NCBI GenBank assembly: GCA_002946415.1
Contig: NJPS01000075.1
Location: forward strand, 62,001 to 126,000
DNA length: 64,000 nucleotides
Direction of reading: 5' to 3'
Source of the DNA: Rutstroemia sp. NJR-2017a BVV2
Lineage: Eukaryota; Ascomycota; Leotiomycetes; Helotiales; Rutstroemiaceae
Shown piece by piece: positions 24,121-36,211 of this stretch. The translations under genes were made by a program, and so were the position numbers. The notes under the pieces were generated by a model, which did no database searches, was not told the DNA's origin, and saw only the letters and a list, made by a program, of their open reading frames with translations. Within the stretch, counting starts at the first letter, position 1; each line of letters opens with the position of its first letter.

Positions 24121-24931
24121 CGTACAGCAAGAATGAAAAACGTGCAGAGCGCAGGTAGAGAAAGAGCGATGGCACGAAGGGTCACGAATGGGTGGAGAGA
24201 TGTGAAGTATTCATCTTGACCAAACAAACCAATGAGTAGGGTTGGCCACCTATTTATCTTTTTTCTGGAGCTATATTCAAGCATCATACAATATACTCAC
24301 CGTACGGACATGCCTTGCACTGACATATATAGACGGTCTCTGGGGGAATATACGCAGTCTCTCCTGCTCCACCCCCCCAAATCCATTGGTGTACAGACCG
24401 TGCCAGAGTGCGTAAGAATAAGATCGCAGCAAGATAGGCAACGGATTGGTATACAGACCGTGCCAGAGTGCGTAAGAATAAATCCCAGCATTCCGCAAGT
24501 GCCACTCGTGACCTCGCTTGCAGCATAAATCAACACAGTCGAAAGTTTCGCGGCTCTTAGGCGCACCTTGACCCCACCTGGTCCCCTTTGGCCAATCGGG
24601 GCTGTGACCCCCCTGACTGTTCCTGAATCTGGAGCTTCCCGCGGCCCTCTAGCGTGCGTAAAAATCCCAACTTTTAGGCCTGGCATGTTGAACAGCATGT
24701 CATCGCCACAGCCACAGCCTCGCCGAATGCTGGAAGCTCGACCAGCGCGCGATAGCGCACGATGGCGCCTGATTTCCTGCGACTTCGACCCTCATGTTCT
24801 GCATCGAATGTTCGAGTATTTATACTTCCATATTGGCCTGCGGGAGCTTGCGGGCCTTGCTTCCTTCCCCAACTGCTCCTTTACTGCTTCATCTCAGGAT
24901 CCCTCTGTACAGCCTTGTCCTATGAACGAGG
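24121..24931. other. Intergenic / promoter region with a direct repeat
   Basis: Lies between two divergent starts. The first 250 bp would be the promoter of the zinc-cluster gene. A 37-bp direct repeat lies at 24385-24481. The part from 24530 on is GC-rich and has open frames in several frames without family features. No gene was assigned. Confidence 0.4.
24385..24481 (+). repeat. 37-bp direct repeat, 60-bp period
   Basis: ATTGGTRTACAGACCGTGCC followed by AGAGTGCGTAAGAATAA occurs at 24385-24421 and 24445-24481, exactly 60 bp apart and identical except for one base. The two copies are about 450-550 bp upstream of the ankyrin gene. They could be regulatory or simply a local duplication. Confidence 0.85.
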
Positions 24932-27148
24932 ATGGCACCCACCAGGCCCCCCTCTACAACAAACAGCTCTGCACGATCTGCGAAGCGTAGCCCAAGCAGC
25001 AATTCTGCCGCATCGTCTGGCGTGACCAAGGCTGGTCGACACAAGAACCAGTGGACTGCGGAGCTGAAAAGAAAAGCGGTCAGGCTCTACTTTTTTACGA
25101 CTCTCTCCCAAGACGAGATCGTCCAGGTTCTCGGGCATGGTTACTGGTACGTACGCTTTCCCAATGCACTTCGCAGACTGACGGGAAGCAGCAAGAGCGA
25201 CAATGAACGCCGCATCCGAGAGCTGTTTCTTAAAGACGAAGTTCCTTCGAGATCGAGATGGTGCAAGCACAACGCCGCCGGTCATCAAGATGCAATTGCG
25301 CAGTGGGACATGTTCAAGCAATACAAGGTCTACCCGTGGAGGAGGGCGCGAGATCCCACAAGACACAACCAGCCGGCCATCCAACACACAGCTGAAGCGA
25401 GCGAGGATGCTGCCCCGGCGATGTCTACACAACTGCAAGGGCATCTTGTCTTGCAGAAACAACCGGATGAAGAGGTCATTACACGTGTGAACCAGCTTGG
25501 AAATAAATACCTACCCGCACACCTGAGATCCATCGCCAGTGTGTACCGTCATTCTCTCACGAGTACAGTGAGATCTTCCTGGGTCTCTCTAACATCTACC
25601 TTTCGATCCAGTGAGACTTCTTCCATCTACAAACGAAGTTCCATAGATAAGGGCGGAAGAAGAGGCTCGGGGGTCATACCTTCAGACCCTTTCTTGAAAC
25701 GATTCTCAGCAAAGCTCCCGTCCGCTCTTACACAAGAAGAACAATCCGGTTGGGACATCTTGATAGACGAGAATCAATTCGAAGGCGACGATGACGACGA
25801 CGACGACGCGGAAGACATTGAAGAAAATCCGGCTGCTGCCAGGCGAGGATCACTTCGGTCCGCAGCCGAGAACAGGAAACTAAAGCCTCCTGCTACTTCA
25901 AGTCGCTCATTCTTGAAGCTGGAGCTCCGGCCTTGTGGAGACAAACACTCTTCGGGTGATGCGATATCGAACGCTGAAGGAGTGGATGGAGACGGTCGCT
26001 GTATGACATGTGGTTGCTCGAAATTTCAGGAAATGGTACACCTCAATGGCATTGCGGGACAACGATACACTAAGCCTGACTTGAACCAAAGAGACTTCTA
26101 CGACAACACTTTATTGTTTTATTACATTAACAGCAGGTCTTTCACAGTCGAAGGTTTAAAAATATTAGTTGTCAATGGTGCCGATATTATGGTGCAGAAT
26201 TCTTCCGGGGCTAGCTTCATGCACTCTTTTCATTGGGATTGGCTCTTACGCGGACCATCAAGAGGCATACACAAAGCTTCAAAAATAATCTACGAGTTAT
26301 TAATTGATCTCTTGGAATTCCTTGCCGCCAGAGACTTTCCATTTTCTCATCAGGACGAGCATGGTCAGACAGTCGCTCACTTGCTGTTTGAGCACATGTA
26401 TCTAAAGCTAGAAGAGACCCCAAGTATTCAGCAATTAGATCGTATCCTCACTGCGCTGGGCACGGACATAGACGCACTCGACAACCAAGGTCACTGTGTT
26501 GGTCAATATCTTGATCTCAAAAGCGGCACTTTTCAGACCATGGAATCCCAAAAGCATGAATACGAAGCTCTGATTGTTAAAAGCTCGCGAGCCAGCAATC
26601 TCAACTCGGGTAACCTCATGCTAGACTTCAAGAAACTTTGCTCATCGGCTCAAAGCAGATATCAATCTTGGCCTACTATTGTGGAAGCACTGGGCCACTC
26701 GCATCTAATTGACGCCAAAGGTGATTCGCCACTGATAGCGATGTTGAAAGTGTGGGACGAGTCCTATAGCTACACTGACCGCCATGAATGCGTCGAGAGG
26801 CTTCTGAAGCTGGGCACTGGGATCAATCTGAAGGATCGTCGCGGCAATACTGCATTGGTGATAGCAGCTCGACGAGGATTTCGTTCCACTGTCGAACAAC
26901 TCCTAAAGTCCGGCGCCAACCCGAACACAGTCAATTACTCAGATCGATCAATCCTTTTCATGACCAAGGGCTGGCTGAATATTTCAAAGAGGATGAACAA
27001 TGATCAGTGGCACGCCAGGATTGTAAGCTGCTTTCCTGTGCTCCAACAGTCGCACGCTATTTTTGAGCCATCGGTTCAGCGACAGCGACTTTCGGCCACG
27101 ACGAGAACGAAGTTTGCTGGCCAGCTCCAGTCAAGCCACTATTTCTGA
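24932..27148 (+). CDS. Ankyrin-repeat protein with N-terminal helix-turn-helix-like segment
   Basis: An intron-free frame of 738 aa. Residues 1-35 are Ser/Thr-rich. Residues 38-100 (QWTAELKRKAVRLYFFTTLSQDEIVQVL) look like the small DNA-binding-like helical segment seen at the N-terminus of many fungal ankyrin proteins. An acidic run (DDDDDDDAED) follows near 287. Ankyrin-type units are visible near 450-520 (DEHGQTVAHLLFEHM, IDALDNQGHCVGQYL) and 590-680 (DAKGDSPLIAML, NLKDRRGNTALVIAARRGF, VEQLLKSGANPNTVN). The function is unknown; ankyrin repeats mediate protein contacts. No damage was seen. Confidence 0.8.
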   Translation: MAPTRPPSTTNSSARSAKRSPSSNSAASSGVTKAGRHKNQWTAELKRKAVRLYFFTTLSQDEIVQVLGHGYWYVRFPNALRRLTGSSKSDNERRIRELFLKDEVPSRSRWCKHNAAGHQDAIAQWDMFKQYKVYPWRRARDPTRHNQPAIQHTAEASEDAAPAMSTQLQGHLVLQKQPDEEVITRVNQLGNKYLPAHLRSIASVYRHSLTSTVRSSWVSLTSTFRSSETSSIYKRSSIDKGGRRGSGVIPSDPFLKRFSAKLPSALTQEEQSGWDILIDENQFEGDDDDDDDAEDIEENPAAARRGSLRSAAENRKLKPPATSSRSFLKLELRPCGDKHSSGDAISNAEGVDGDGRCMTCGCSKFQEMVHLNGIAGQRYTKPDLNQRDFYDNTLLFYYINSRSFTVEGLKILVVNGADIMVQNSSGASFMHSFHWDWLLRGPSRGIHKASKIIYELLIDLLEFLAARDFPFSHQDEHGQTVAHLLFEHMYLKLEETPSIQQLDRILTALGTDIDALDNQGHCVGQYLDLKSGTFQTMESQKHEYEALIVKSSRASNLNSGNLMLDFKKLCSSAQSRYQSWPTIVEALGHSHLIDAKGDSPLIAMLKVWDESYSYTDRHECVERLLKLGTGINLKDRRGNTALVIAARRGFRSTVEQLLKSGANPNTVNYSDRSILFMTKGWLNISKRMNNDQWHARIVSCFPVLQQSHAIFEPSVQRQRLSATTRTKFAGQLQSSHYF

Positions 27149-28514
27149 AGTTTATTTTGGCGTCTGAATGCTATAATGAAGAGTAAAGTTCGGACGGATG
27201 TACGTATAGTTGATGATTTACTTTGGGCGTTCTGTCTTTGCACGGCTTTTCAGTTTGGAATTACAAAGGGATAGTTCGGCGTTGCTTATAGTTCTCTCCT
27301 TCAAACTTGTAATTATAAACGATATAACTATATATATAGAACAAATAAGTTGATAAGTTAAGGGTTGGCAACAGCGTTGTGGGCATAGACTTAGAGATAT
27401 AGAAGCGATACTATATATACTTCAGGGAGAACAGTTAATAAAGGAGTCGAAATCAGTGAATTCTGCCTCAATTGGAGATAATCTCTATAAGTCGCCATCT
27501 TGGAGATCGGGAAATACTTATCTGCTCTTTCAATCCTGGATGGTATAAGTCAATATAGTTGACGATATCTTGATCTTGACCCTTCCGGAATATATAAAGA
27601 CTGATGATTAGTGAACTAGAGTGACGAATTCCATCTACTCTAAAGAAGCAAAAATATATCTCGTTTCTATCACCTTCTTAAAAAGTACAATTAGGATGCT
27701 AAAACTATAATACTGAGATATTCTCTATATCGGCTTCCCCAACTTTATCCAATACTCAAATATTTTCTCGGCTCTTTTATATATATCTTCCTCACTTACC
27801 TGCTGATCTTTCTGATCACTTATCTTCTTATCTTTCTTTCTCTTCCTAGTATTCTTACTCTTATCTTAGTCGCGGTATTTTCTCTTCCAAGTTTAGCGGC
27901 CGCTATATTAGATAAAATATATATAGACTAGTTATCACTTTCAATATTTATAAAAATTATATATTCTTCTCTTCTTAATTATTATCTTTTTTAATTCTCT
28001 TTCAATTCTCTTTTATTTAAGTATTTAACTTTGTTATATTTTGTTATATATTATCAATCTTTTCTATATAAATCTACTTTGAATAATCTTTATATTAATT
28101 TTATTATTTATAATATTAATTATTATTTTTAAATTAATCTTATTAAATAAAATATATATATAAAATTTAATTTAGTTTTCTTTAATATATAGAATTCTAT
28201 ATTTAATAACAATTACTATTCATTTATTTATTATTATAAAGAATAATTTATTTTTTATATAATTATTATTATTTAACTTTATTATTTTAAAACTATATAT
28301 CTTGATCAAGATTAGTTTATATATATATATTATAAAAATATTTATTTTATTTTTCTAAAATTTTATATTTTTATCTTTTTCTTTTTTTTTAATTTAATAT
28401 TTTTATATTATAATATTAATATTTTATTAGCTACTTTAGTTTTTCATAGAAGTAATATAGAATTTAATTTTTTCAGTGCAATATATATATTCAAAACCTA
28501 AATCCGAATCTACT
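27149..28514. other. AT-rich gene-free block
   Basis: Mixed composition to about 27600, then increasingly AT-rich, with 27900-28500 almost only A and T. No coding signal. Composition suggests RIP-affected transposon remains. It borders the 3' end of the ABC transporter gene on the right. Confidence 0.6.
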
Positions 28515-31500
28515 TTATAGAGATACAATATTAGCAGCTCTACAGACATTCAAAAACACATCATCCATCGCCGGTTCTGAGATCGTGTAATGCAACAACA
28601 ACTTCTCGCCAGTGAGGTACCGATCCCTCACCATCTCCACGCTACTCCTCCTCCTACAGCTCTCATCGTCCTCAAACTCATCACTCAGGACCATACTCTC
28701 CATCGTTCGCATAATCATTCCCAGCCCAGTCCTCTCTAACGGTAACTGAAACGCAACTTCTCCAAAGCCGCATTTCAATGCACTTACCTTTTCACCAAAC
28801 GCCCTCTCAATCATATGCTTCACACCAATCTCTGCTCCAGTGATATACGTAGCCCGAACGTAGTAGCTGCCTCCATATTTCTCCTTAAGTTGGTTGACCG
28901 TCCCCGAAGCAAGCAATTTCCTGCCTACAATAGCGACCTTACTCGCAAGTACTTCCGTCTCTTCCATACTATGCGTAGTAAGGAGGGTCGCACGGTCGTG
29001 GGAAAGCGATTGAATCACTTCCCATAGAACTCGTTTCGCGCCGACATCAAGGCCAGTTGAAGGTTCATCGAGGAGCAAGAGTCGAGGATTTCCAAGGAGT
29101 GCAATGCACACCATGACTTTTCTTCTTGTGCCACCGGAGAGTTTGGTGACGAGCACGTCTTCGAAATGCATAATTTTGAATGCTTTGAGAAGCCTGTCCA
29201 CGTTGTGCTTTACGTTGCGGAGTCCTTTGATGGAGGCATAGAAATTGAGGGTTTGCCGAATCGTGAGATCATCAATAGAATCGTCTTGTGAACATGTGCC
29301 GAGATATAATCTGGCCTGTTGTGGGTTTGTAACAATGTTAAGGTCCAATATTGAGATGGCTCCTGCAGAAGGTTTCAAGAGACCTCGGATCATATTAAAA
29401 GTTGTGGATTTTCCAGCTCCATTCGATCCCAGTAAGGCGAGAGTCTCGTTCTCGGAAATGTTGAAAGATACATTTTCAACTGCTGTGAGAGAGCCGAAGA
29501 ATTTGCTAACCCCCGACAGTTCGAGGACAGGGGTCAACCTATTTTTCTTGATATCTTTAAGTGGGATATCGGTATCATGTTCAGCAGTTGCGGTGAAATG
29601 ATCGGCATTCTCCTCGTGGCTCGTTCCAAGACGAATAGGTTGCTTCCTTCGAGGGATCAACTTGAAGACCCAGTCCATGTTATGGTACTCTATACATGTG
29701 ATGACCAGTACCAAAAACATGATCTGAAGAATCAGATTAACGTAGACACCTCCGTACAGAGTGAAAGCAATAGGATGTAAGTCGTACCATCCGGTTTCTC
29801 CACAGGTAATTCCGAAGTTGTTGGCGGCTATAAAAAAGGTTCGGAGGAGATTGGCTGCTGGTGAAGTGAGGCCTAAAGCTCCCTGGATTTGTAGTGTGAT
29901 GTAGTATTCATTGACGGGACCTTTAGACTGGTTGACAATATACTTTGAAATGTCAGGAGCGAGTCATTATAAATGCAAGGAGACTTACTGCGAGAAGATA
30001 GACGACCATCAACATAATATGCACACAAACAGCAACCGCAAACGCTGCCTTTTTGAGAAACATGGAACAGATGTAGAGCCCGAGGTAGGTTGCGATGCAG
30101 AACAGTATCAATGCGAAGAGCACAAAGGTTGACTCATACCAAACGCTGCTGTTGGCTGCAAACAATGCTCCCCAAGTAACAAAAGATATCAAGAAGCCGG
30201 TGTGCATGTCGAACAATAGATATGCCGACCACAGCGCACCAGGCTAGAGTCTGTTAGTTGTGGGAAGAATATCAAAGGCTGATTACTTACAGAAACAGAA
30301 TTGGAATACTGAAGTGCTCTGACGTTGTTGATCTTCTCGGACACAGGGTACATTATGCTGACGCTGGTGCTGCAAATGAAACCAAGAGTAATGAAAGCGA
30401 GTAGCGGTATGGACATTGGATCTGGTGTTGGTTCGACATGCCTAAACTTCCGGTACGTCGTATGGATAGTTCTGGGAGCCTTTCCGGACGTTGATGATAA
30501 TGCGAGGCGGTTAGATATAATGTTCAACCCAGCAACAGCATATTCCGGAGACATCCTATGGATAATGGTATTCTCATTTGGCGACGGGGTAAAAATGCCG
30601 AAGCCAGGCTCACCATGATTTGCCTCGACTAAAGCAATCATTTCATCCAGAGTTGATACATTTCCACGAGTACCCAGAGCTCGATCGGCGGCTGTCAAGT
30701 ACGGAGCGAGCCTTATCTCTGGAAAATATCGTTCCATATTGCTGACATAGACCCGGGTTTGTTCATTGCCCTTGAAAGCCGATGGTGGACCAACAACAGC
30801 CGACACGGGGTAAGATCCTAAATCGTCGACGTACTCGGGCGCGAAGAGAGGATTCAGAACTGTGTACTTGCCTTCATATTGGCCAAAAGAATCAGCATCC
30901 AAGATGCTCGCGTTCTGCATGAGAATATCTAGGTTGTCTAGACATTGGCTGAATTTGCTGAACTTGGAGAATGTGGATGATAAAGTCACTGCGAGGATGA
31001 TGGGGATAGCCAAAGCTAGAGAGGTGGAAAGCCAGTGATGTCTGGTAAGAAGGTATCTTTTCTTCAACAGCGCAAGTAGCTACAACTGTCAGTATTCTCG
31101 GTGGCTTAGTACACAGCGGTCATATTACCTGAGCGAAAAACCCAACTCTCCTTCCGATCTCCAAGTCAGAATCATCAGGTCCATCCAGATTAAGTCCTTG
31201 TCGCTCAGTCTCTTGTCTGGCAATTTCAGTACCTGCTACTGAATCATTTGCGTTGACTTCGGAATTGAGCGATGAACTGGTGAGGTGCAAGAAAGCTTGA
31301 TCGAGGGAAGGAAAGGTGACAGAGTAAAGGCCCCCGGACAACTCCTCCAACTCGAGCAGTTTTTGGGTGGCTTCAATGGATGTTTTTGTATGGCAGATCG
31401 GAGGAACAAGTTGACCAGCATGTATCTCATCATCTCCGAGAAGCTGACATACTTCGTAACCTTTACCGTATCGGGCCTTCAAGGAAGTCGATGTTCCTGT

Positions 31501-33789
31501 AGTGATAAGTTTTCCTTCATAGATGATAGCGATGTTATCTGCCAACATATCGGCCTGGAAAAATTATTTTGAGTTATTTGAAAGGCCTGGTGATGCTTAC
31601 CTCGTCCAAGAAGTGTGTAGTGATCAAAATCGTACGGTGAGTGCTATTGGAAATAATTTTCCATATGTTACGTCTTGACAATGGATCCTACAAAGTCAGC
31701 ATATATATGATGTTATATTGGAGAAGCATACTAAACCACTTGATGCTTCATCTATAAAACAAAGATTCGAAGAACCAACGAATGATATGGCTAGTTGGAC
31801 TTTTCTTTGCTGACCACCAGATAAAGTCTCCACCGCTTGATCGGCTTTCCCGAGAATGTCGCATTCAACAAGGACATCATCCTCTTCACCTTGAGTATTT
31901 AGTGGTGCTGCTTTGATTTTTCTCCAGATTCTGACATGCTCTCTTACGGTCAATCCTTCCCAAAATACCTGTAACCATTAGTCTTTGAGAGTACATGAAG
32001 TTTTGGACAGGACCAACATTCTGCTGGGGACAGCAGCCAAACCGTCGACTATCTTGATTTATTTGAATGCGTGATCCAGGATCCGAAGAAAGCATTCCAG
32101 AAATCAACTTGAGGGTTGTCGTCTTACCACCACCATTTGGGCCAAGTAGAAAGTTAACGGAACCTCTCTTTAACTCAAGATTCATGTTGTTGACGGCATG
32201 ATGTCTCCGACCGATCGTACCGCACGGCCAATACCATCGACGGCGTGCTTTGAAAGTCTTGGAGAGCTCGGTACACTTGACAGCAATACCGGTGGATGAT
32301 TCCAGGTCTTCGAATGCGGGATTTACACCCCACTTGTAGTGCTCGACTGCAAAGGTGGCACCAATGTATACAAAAATTTGGAGCAGAAAGAATATAACAT
32401 AGAGATAGCCATCCATCCAGGAAATAACACGCCGAATGGTAAAGGGGTCCAGGTCCAGCTTCGGCAGAGAACTCTTTGACAATGAAAACGCGGTAAGACG
32501 ATCCTCGGCGCGAGCGATATCACCAATTAGGGCTGTAAAGGTGAAAGGCGGAAATAGAGCTCCAAGGATCTGAATGCCGGTAAAGTTTGGTACGCCTTCA
32601 AATACAAATGCTACTGTCCCGAAAGCGAGGGCGAAGGTAATAATGCTGGCATAAATTCCAGCCAGTTGGGCTCTCTGGAAGAACGAGGCCAGGAAAAGCG
32701 CCCATGTTGTAATCGAAATGCCAGCAAGAAGTGTGAGGAAGAAGAGAATCATGTCGGGACATCTGGTGAATAGGAGTTGTGACATAAGTATTGAGCAAAT
32801 TAGCCAACCTGGAGAGTAGATGGCTACAAATGAGAGAATGGTAGAGATTATTCGAGGTGTTTTCGAACACGTTTGCGCAGCTAGGAGATTCGTGATTCCA
32901 GATTCTCGTTCATTGGCCACAAAAAGACTGACATGGTACACAACCCCAATTAATGATAATAGGAAGACCGGCGCCACGAAATAGTAGATAACCATGAACC
33001 AAGATGTGACATCTGTTGAAGAGAATTCGGAGGTTTCTGGTTCCTTGCCAAATGAGCCAGACCATGGTAACTCTGAAGGCTGAGGCGTTCCTTTGAAATT
33101 ACCAATACTCGAGTCGACAGCCCACTGAATTGGCATAATCCTATCTATGCTTATGGCGGAATGTGTTTTGTAATCTGTGGTGAATAGCGTGTGGCTGCTA
33201 TCGACTGCGATGATATAGTCCACTGCACACAAATGGAGTCAGCACAGCAAAGACATCTTTTGCATACATTCTCATGAAAGGAGAAATAGACGAAAAAGTG
33301 TGCCAATGTGATTCCCGTTTACTTACCGTTTGTTGCATTGACAGATGTAAGTATGACAGCAGCCACACAACCTGATATTCCACTCAGTGACTGTCTGCAC
33401 CTGTAGATGAGATCATTCGCATCGTCGACGACAATGTACCGATCCAAGCTGAGATCCTTGGCTGTCGAGTTGAAGATGTCATCTACTTCAGTACCTGAGA
33501 AACCATTTCTGCAGAGCACTAGTTTCTTCAAAGGCACTCCTTCCATAGCCTCCCATAAAGTCTTGATCGGTTGCGACGTTGATGCGAACCCTCCATCTTC
33601 CCTGGATATTGAACCGATACCAGTGAATTTGTTGACCGACGAGAGAATCACGGTGAAGAAGATTGGAAGAACCAAGGCGCGAAAGACGGTGGAGAACGGG
33701 GATCGGTAGAAGAGGAGGAGGTTCTTTTGACAGAGGGCAACGGTTTGGCGAGAGACTCTCTCACAACTTTGAGAGGTAAAAATCGCCAT
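28515..33789 (-). CDS. ABCA-type full ABC transporter
   Basis: Eight exons (33789-33327, 33222-32018, 31968-31732, 31687-31601, 31554-31129, 31079-30291, 30243-29989, 29942-28515) sum to exactly 1630 codons (1629 aa). Topology is TMD1-NBD1-TMD2-NBD2, with a large extracellular loop after the first helix of each half, typical of ABCA. NBD1 has Walker A GPNGGGKTTT near 520, Q-loop CCPQQN, signature LSGGQQRKV near 605, Walker B FIDEASSGL and switch His in TTHFLDEAD. NBD2 has GSNGAGKSTT near 1325, LSGGTRRKV near 1429, LLLDEPSTGLD and TTHSMEE. ABCA proteins usually move lipids or amphipathic molecules. The start was set at 33789 (MAIFTSQ) because it precedes the cytosolic arm before the first membrane helix. 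All parts look functional. A link to the metabolite locus 10 kb away is possible but unproven. Confidence 0.92.
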
Positions 33790-36211
33790 CGGGGTTGAAA
33801 TAATTGATATCGTTGTATTGGGTAATTTGGGTTGGAGGTAACGATCTTGCTTCGTCAAGAGGAGGAAATCGCCGGTCCATATATCGCATTGCTGGTGAGT
33901 AGATTTCAAGGTACAGGCGAGCCTTAAGCCACAATACTCCTAGTTAAAAGAATCTGCTCAAGGAATACATGATTCTATATCGAGACACAAAAACTACGAA
34001 AGCATGCCTCGGAGAAAGTCAAACCCTGATTCGTCCCTTAACAGTAATAATCTCCAGAAAGAGGGGAAGCTTGCTACAAACACTTTGATGCTCGTGTTTA
34101 ATAGAAGTCCCACATTTCTGCTTTACCTCTCGGTACCTCTCTATTGCATCAAAACTAAAGGGATTGCGGCTCTGCATAGAGGATCTGGAGGTGGGTTTTC
34201 AGGCTGGAGATCCAATCTTAAGGCTGCTCGAATGCCTGTTCGACCTTTTTCGATATCTATGTGTCAGACTTCGAAAGAAACACGAGTTTAAAATTGGGTA
34301 AGAGAACTCTCATATTTCTTGGAGGAACTCTTTAGACAACCTGATTAGTCTTCGGATGCTTGACAGTGGACTCGTCTTTTGTATTTTAACCTTGTAGAAG
34401 GTTTGCATAGCCTCGAATATGTGGGGTTTCGTTTACTATGTATGTGTTAAGACTTGGAGGATTAGAGAAGAGGAGAAAATATACATAACTAAGTTAAGTA
34501 AGGTTTGTGTTTCATTTCTTGATACTTCGTCTCAGGTATAATAAAGGTTAATACGTATACCCCGGTTGTTGTTAAAATTCTCCAGTATTGTAGGATCTTG
34601 ACGATATGATTCGATAAAACTACCCTTGTTGATAGAATCTACCAGAATAAATTTAACCTTTATTTCGTCAGATACCATAGTACGAGATGGAGATTGAAAC
34701 AATAGACCATTACATAACAACAGTCAAAAAAGGAGAAGCACAGACATTGCTACCTAGGTTATTTCGGCCATATACGAAGTACGAAGTAGGACAAGGGAAA
34801 ATAGCGAGAAACGGGATGAGGCTGAGCGCTCGCGCTAACTTATTGATGAATATGTGCGTAAACCTGGACCCATTCCCATCAATCACTCAACCAAAACTAG
34901 AGCAAATCTAGCCTCGAGACCGTTATTAGTGCTAGATCGTTAAGAACAATTGTTTGGCAAAAGCTATCGCTGCTATCCAATACATCTCTACAAGCTCCTC
35001 CTCCCTTACCCTATCCAATAATGTGCCGACATTGCTAGATCCTCAGGCAGTAAATAATGTTATATGCAATATTGGAGTGCGGAGAGAGAGGCGAGTCTAG
35101 ATGGTCTAGCTTTGTGTAGCTAGTGCCGGCTAACTATAGGTCAAAAAGAAATTCATTAAGAGTTCGGCTATGAAGCTGAATTTGAATTCTACTGTAATGT
35201 TATGTATTTGATGTATGTACTGCTGTGACACGTGCCAGCCCACCAAAATGCGAACTTGATTTTCCGCATATAGCAAACTTCTGATTCTGTGATATATAAA
35301 GACTAGGTGGTGTAAAAAAATCCGGCGATGCATAAAAATTATATTCACCTTAGAGGAGCTTCACGGAACTATCTCACCGGAGTAACGTCACCGTCCACCC
35401 AAAGCTTCTGAGCTCACTGCTAGGCTGCGCAAAAATAATCCGCTCCGTACGGATATCCGGATCCGCTCCGCTCCGCGGATGGGCGCCCCCTACTTTTTCG
35501 CTCCGTGGATTATCCGTTTAGGAGACAATCCGCTCCGCATAAAAACGGATTATCCGCGGATTATCCTGCGGATATCCGGAAATCCGTGGATTATTAGAAA
35601 TCCTGAAAATCCGTTTATAAAATGCATAAAAATGTATAATAGTGCATAAAAATGTATAAATAGCTGTATAACTTTTATGATTAGTATAAGGGTTAGTATA
35701 AAACCTTAAATTTGAGGCTGAAAGCTTTAAATTTTTGAGGATATACTCCACTTTTAGCTACAAATCTCCACTTATACGGATTGACGGATTATCCACGCCC
35801 ATCCGTGGATTATCCGTAGTACTACCACTTAGAAATCACCAAAATCCGCTCCGCTGCGGATCCCCTCAAATCCGAGTGGTACTACCACGGATATCCGTTT
35901 GCGCAGCCTACTCACTGCATATGTTCAAGGGAAGGAGGACCAAGGACCAAGAACCAAGAATAAAGCATATAGCAACTAAGCTTGGAACTCACAGTGAGTA
36001 TCAAGATACTCAAGGACAAAAATATAGAGAAAAGAAAAAAAACCGTTGAGACGCACTTGTAAATGAGAAATGCACAGATTTGAATTCGGGTGACTTGAAT
36101 ATGCGGGCATCATCTATATGAACTAAGATCTTGACTGTATACAGGCTCAACCTCTACCTGACTTACAAACATTGGCGTTTCCTCGATTCAGTGCCATTGA
36201 AGATATTGAGG
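33790..36211. other. Gene-poor interval containing a MITE
   Basis: About 2.4 kb with only short unsupported open frames. The one recognised feature is the hAT-type MITE at 35421-35910. The part next to 33790 should hold the transporter promoter. Confidence 0.5.
35421..35910. mobile_element. hAT-type MITE, 490 bp, with 8-bp target duplication
   Basis: Perfect 13-bp terminal inverted repeats, TAGGCTGCGCAAA at 35421-35433 and its complement at 35898-35910. They are flanked by an identical 8-bp duplication, CTCACTGC, at 35413-35420 and 35911-35918. The subterminal parts are crowded with GGATATCCG and CGCTCCG motifs, as hAT elements often have transposase-binding repeats there; the centre is AT-rich and non-coding. 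An 8-bp duplication and short TIRs point to the hAT superfamily. A diverged relative is at about 44720-45154. Confidence 0.9.

Noticed and set aside
24568..24990. 140-aa plus-strand frame upstream of the ankyrin gene
   Set aside because: GC-rich open frame overlapping the ankyrin start in another frame, no domain features, no splice link needed.
35421..35910. CRISPR-like or regulatory array because of many GGATATCCG words
   Set aside because: Repeats are irregular, palindromic and bounded by terminal inverted repeats with a target duplication, so it is a MITE.
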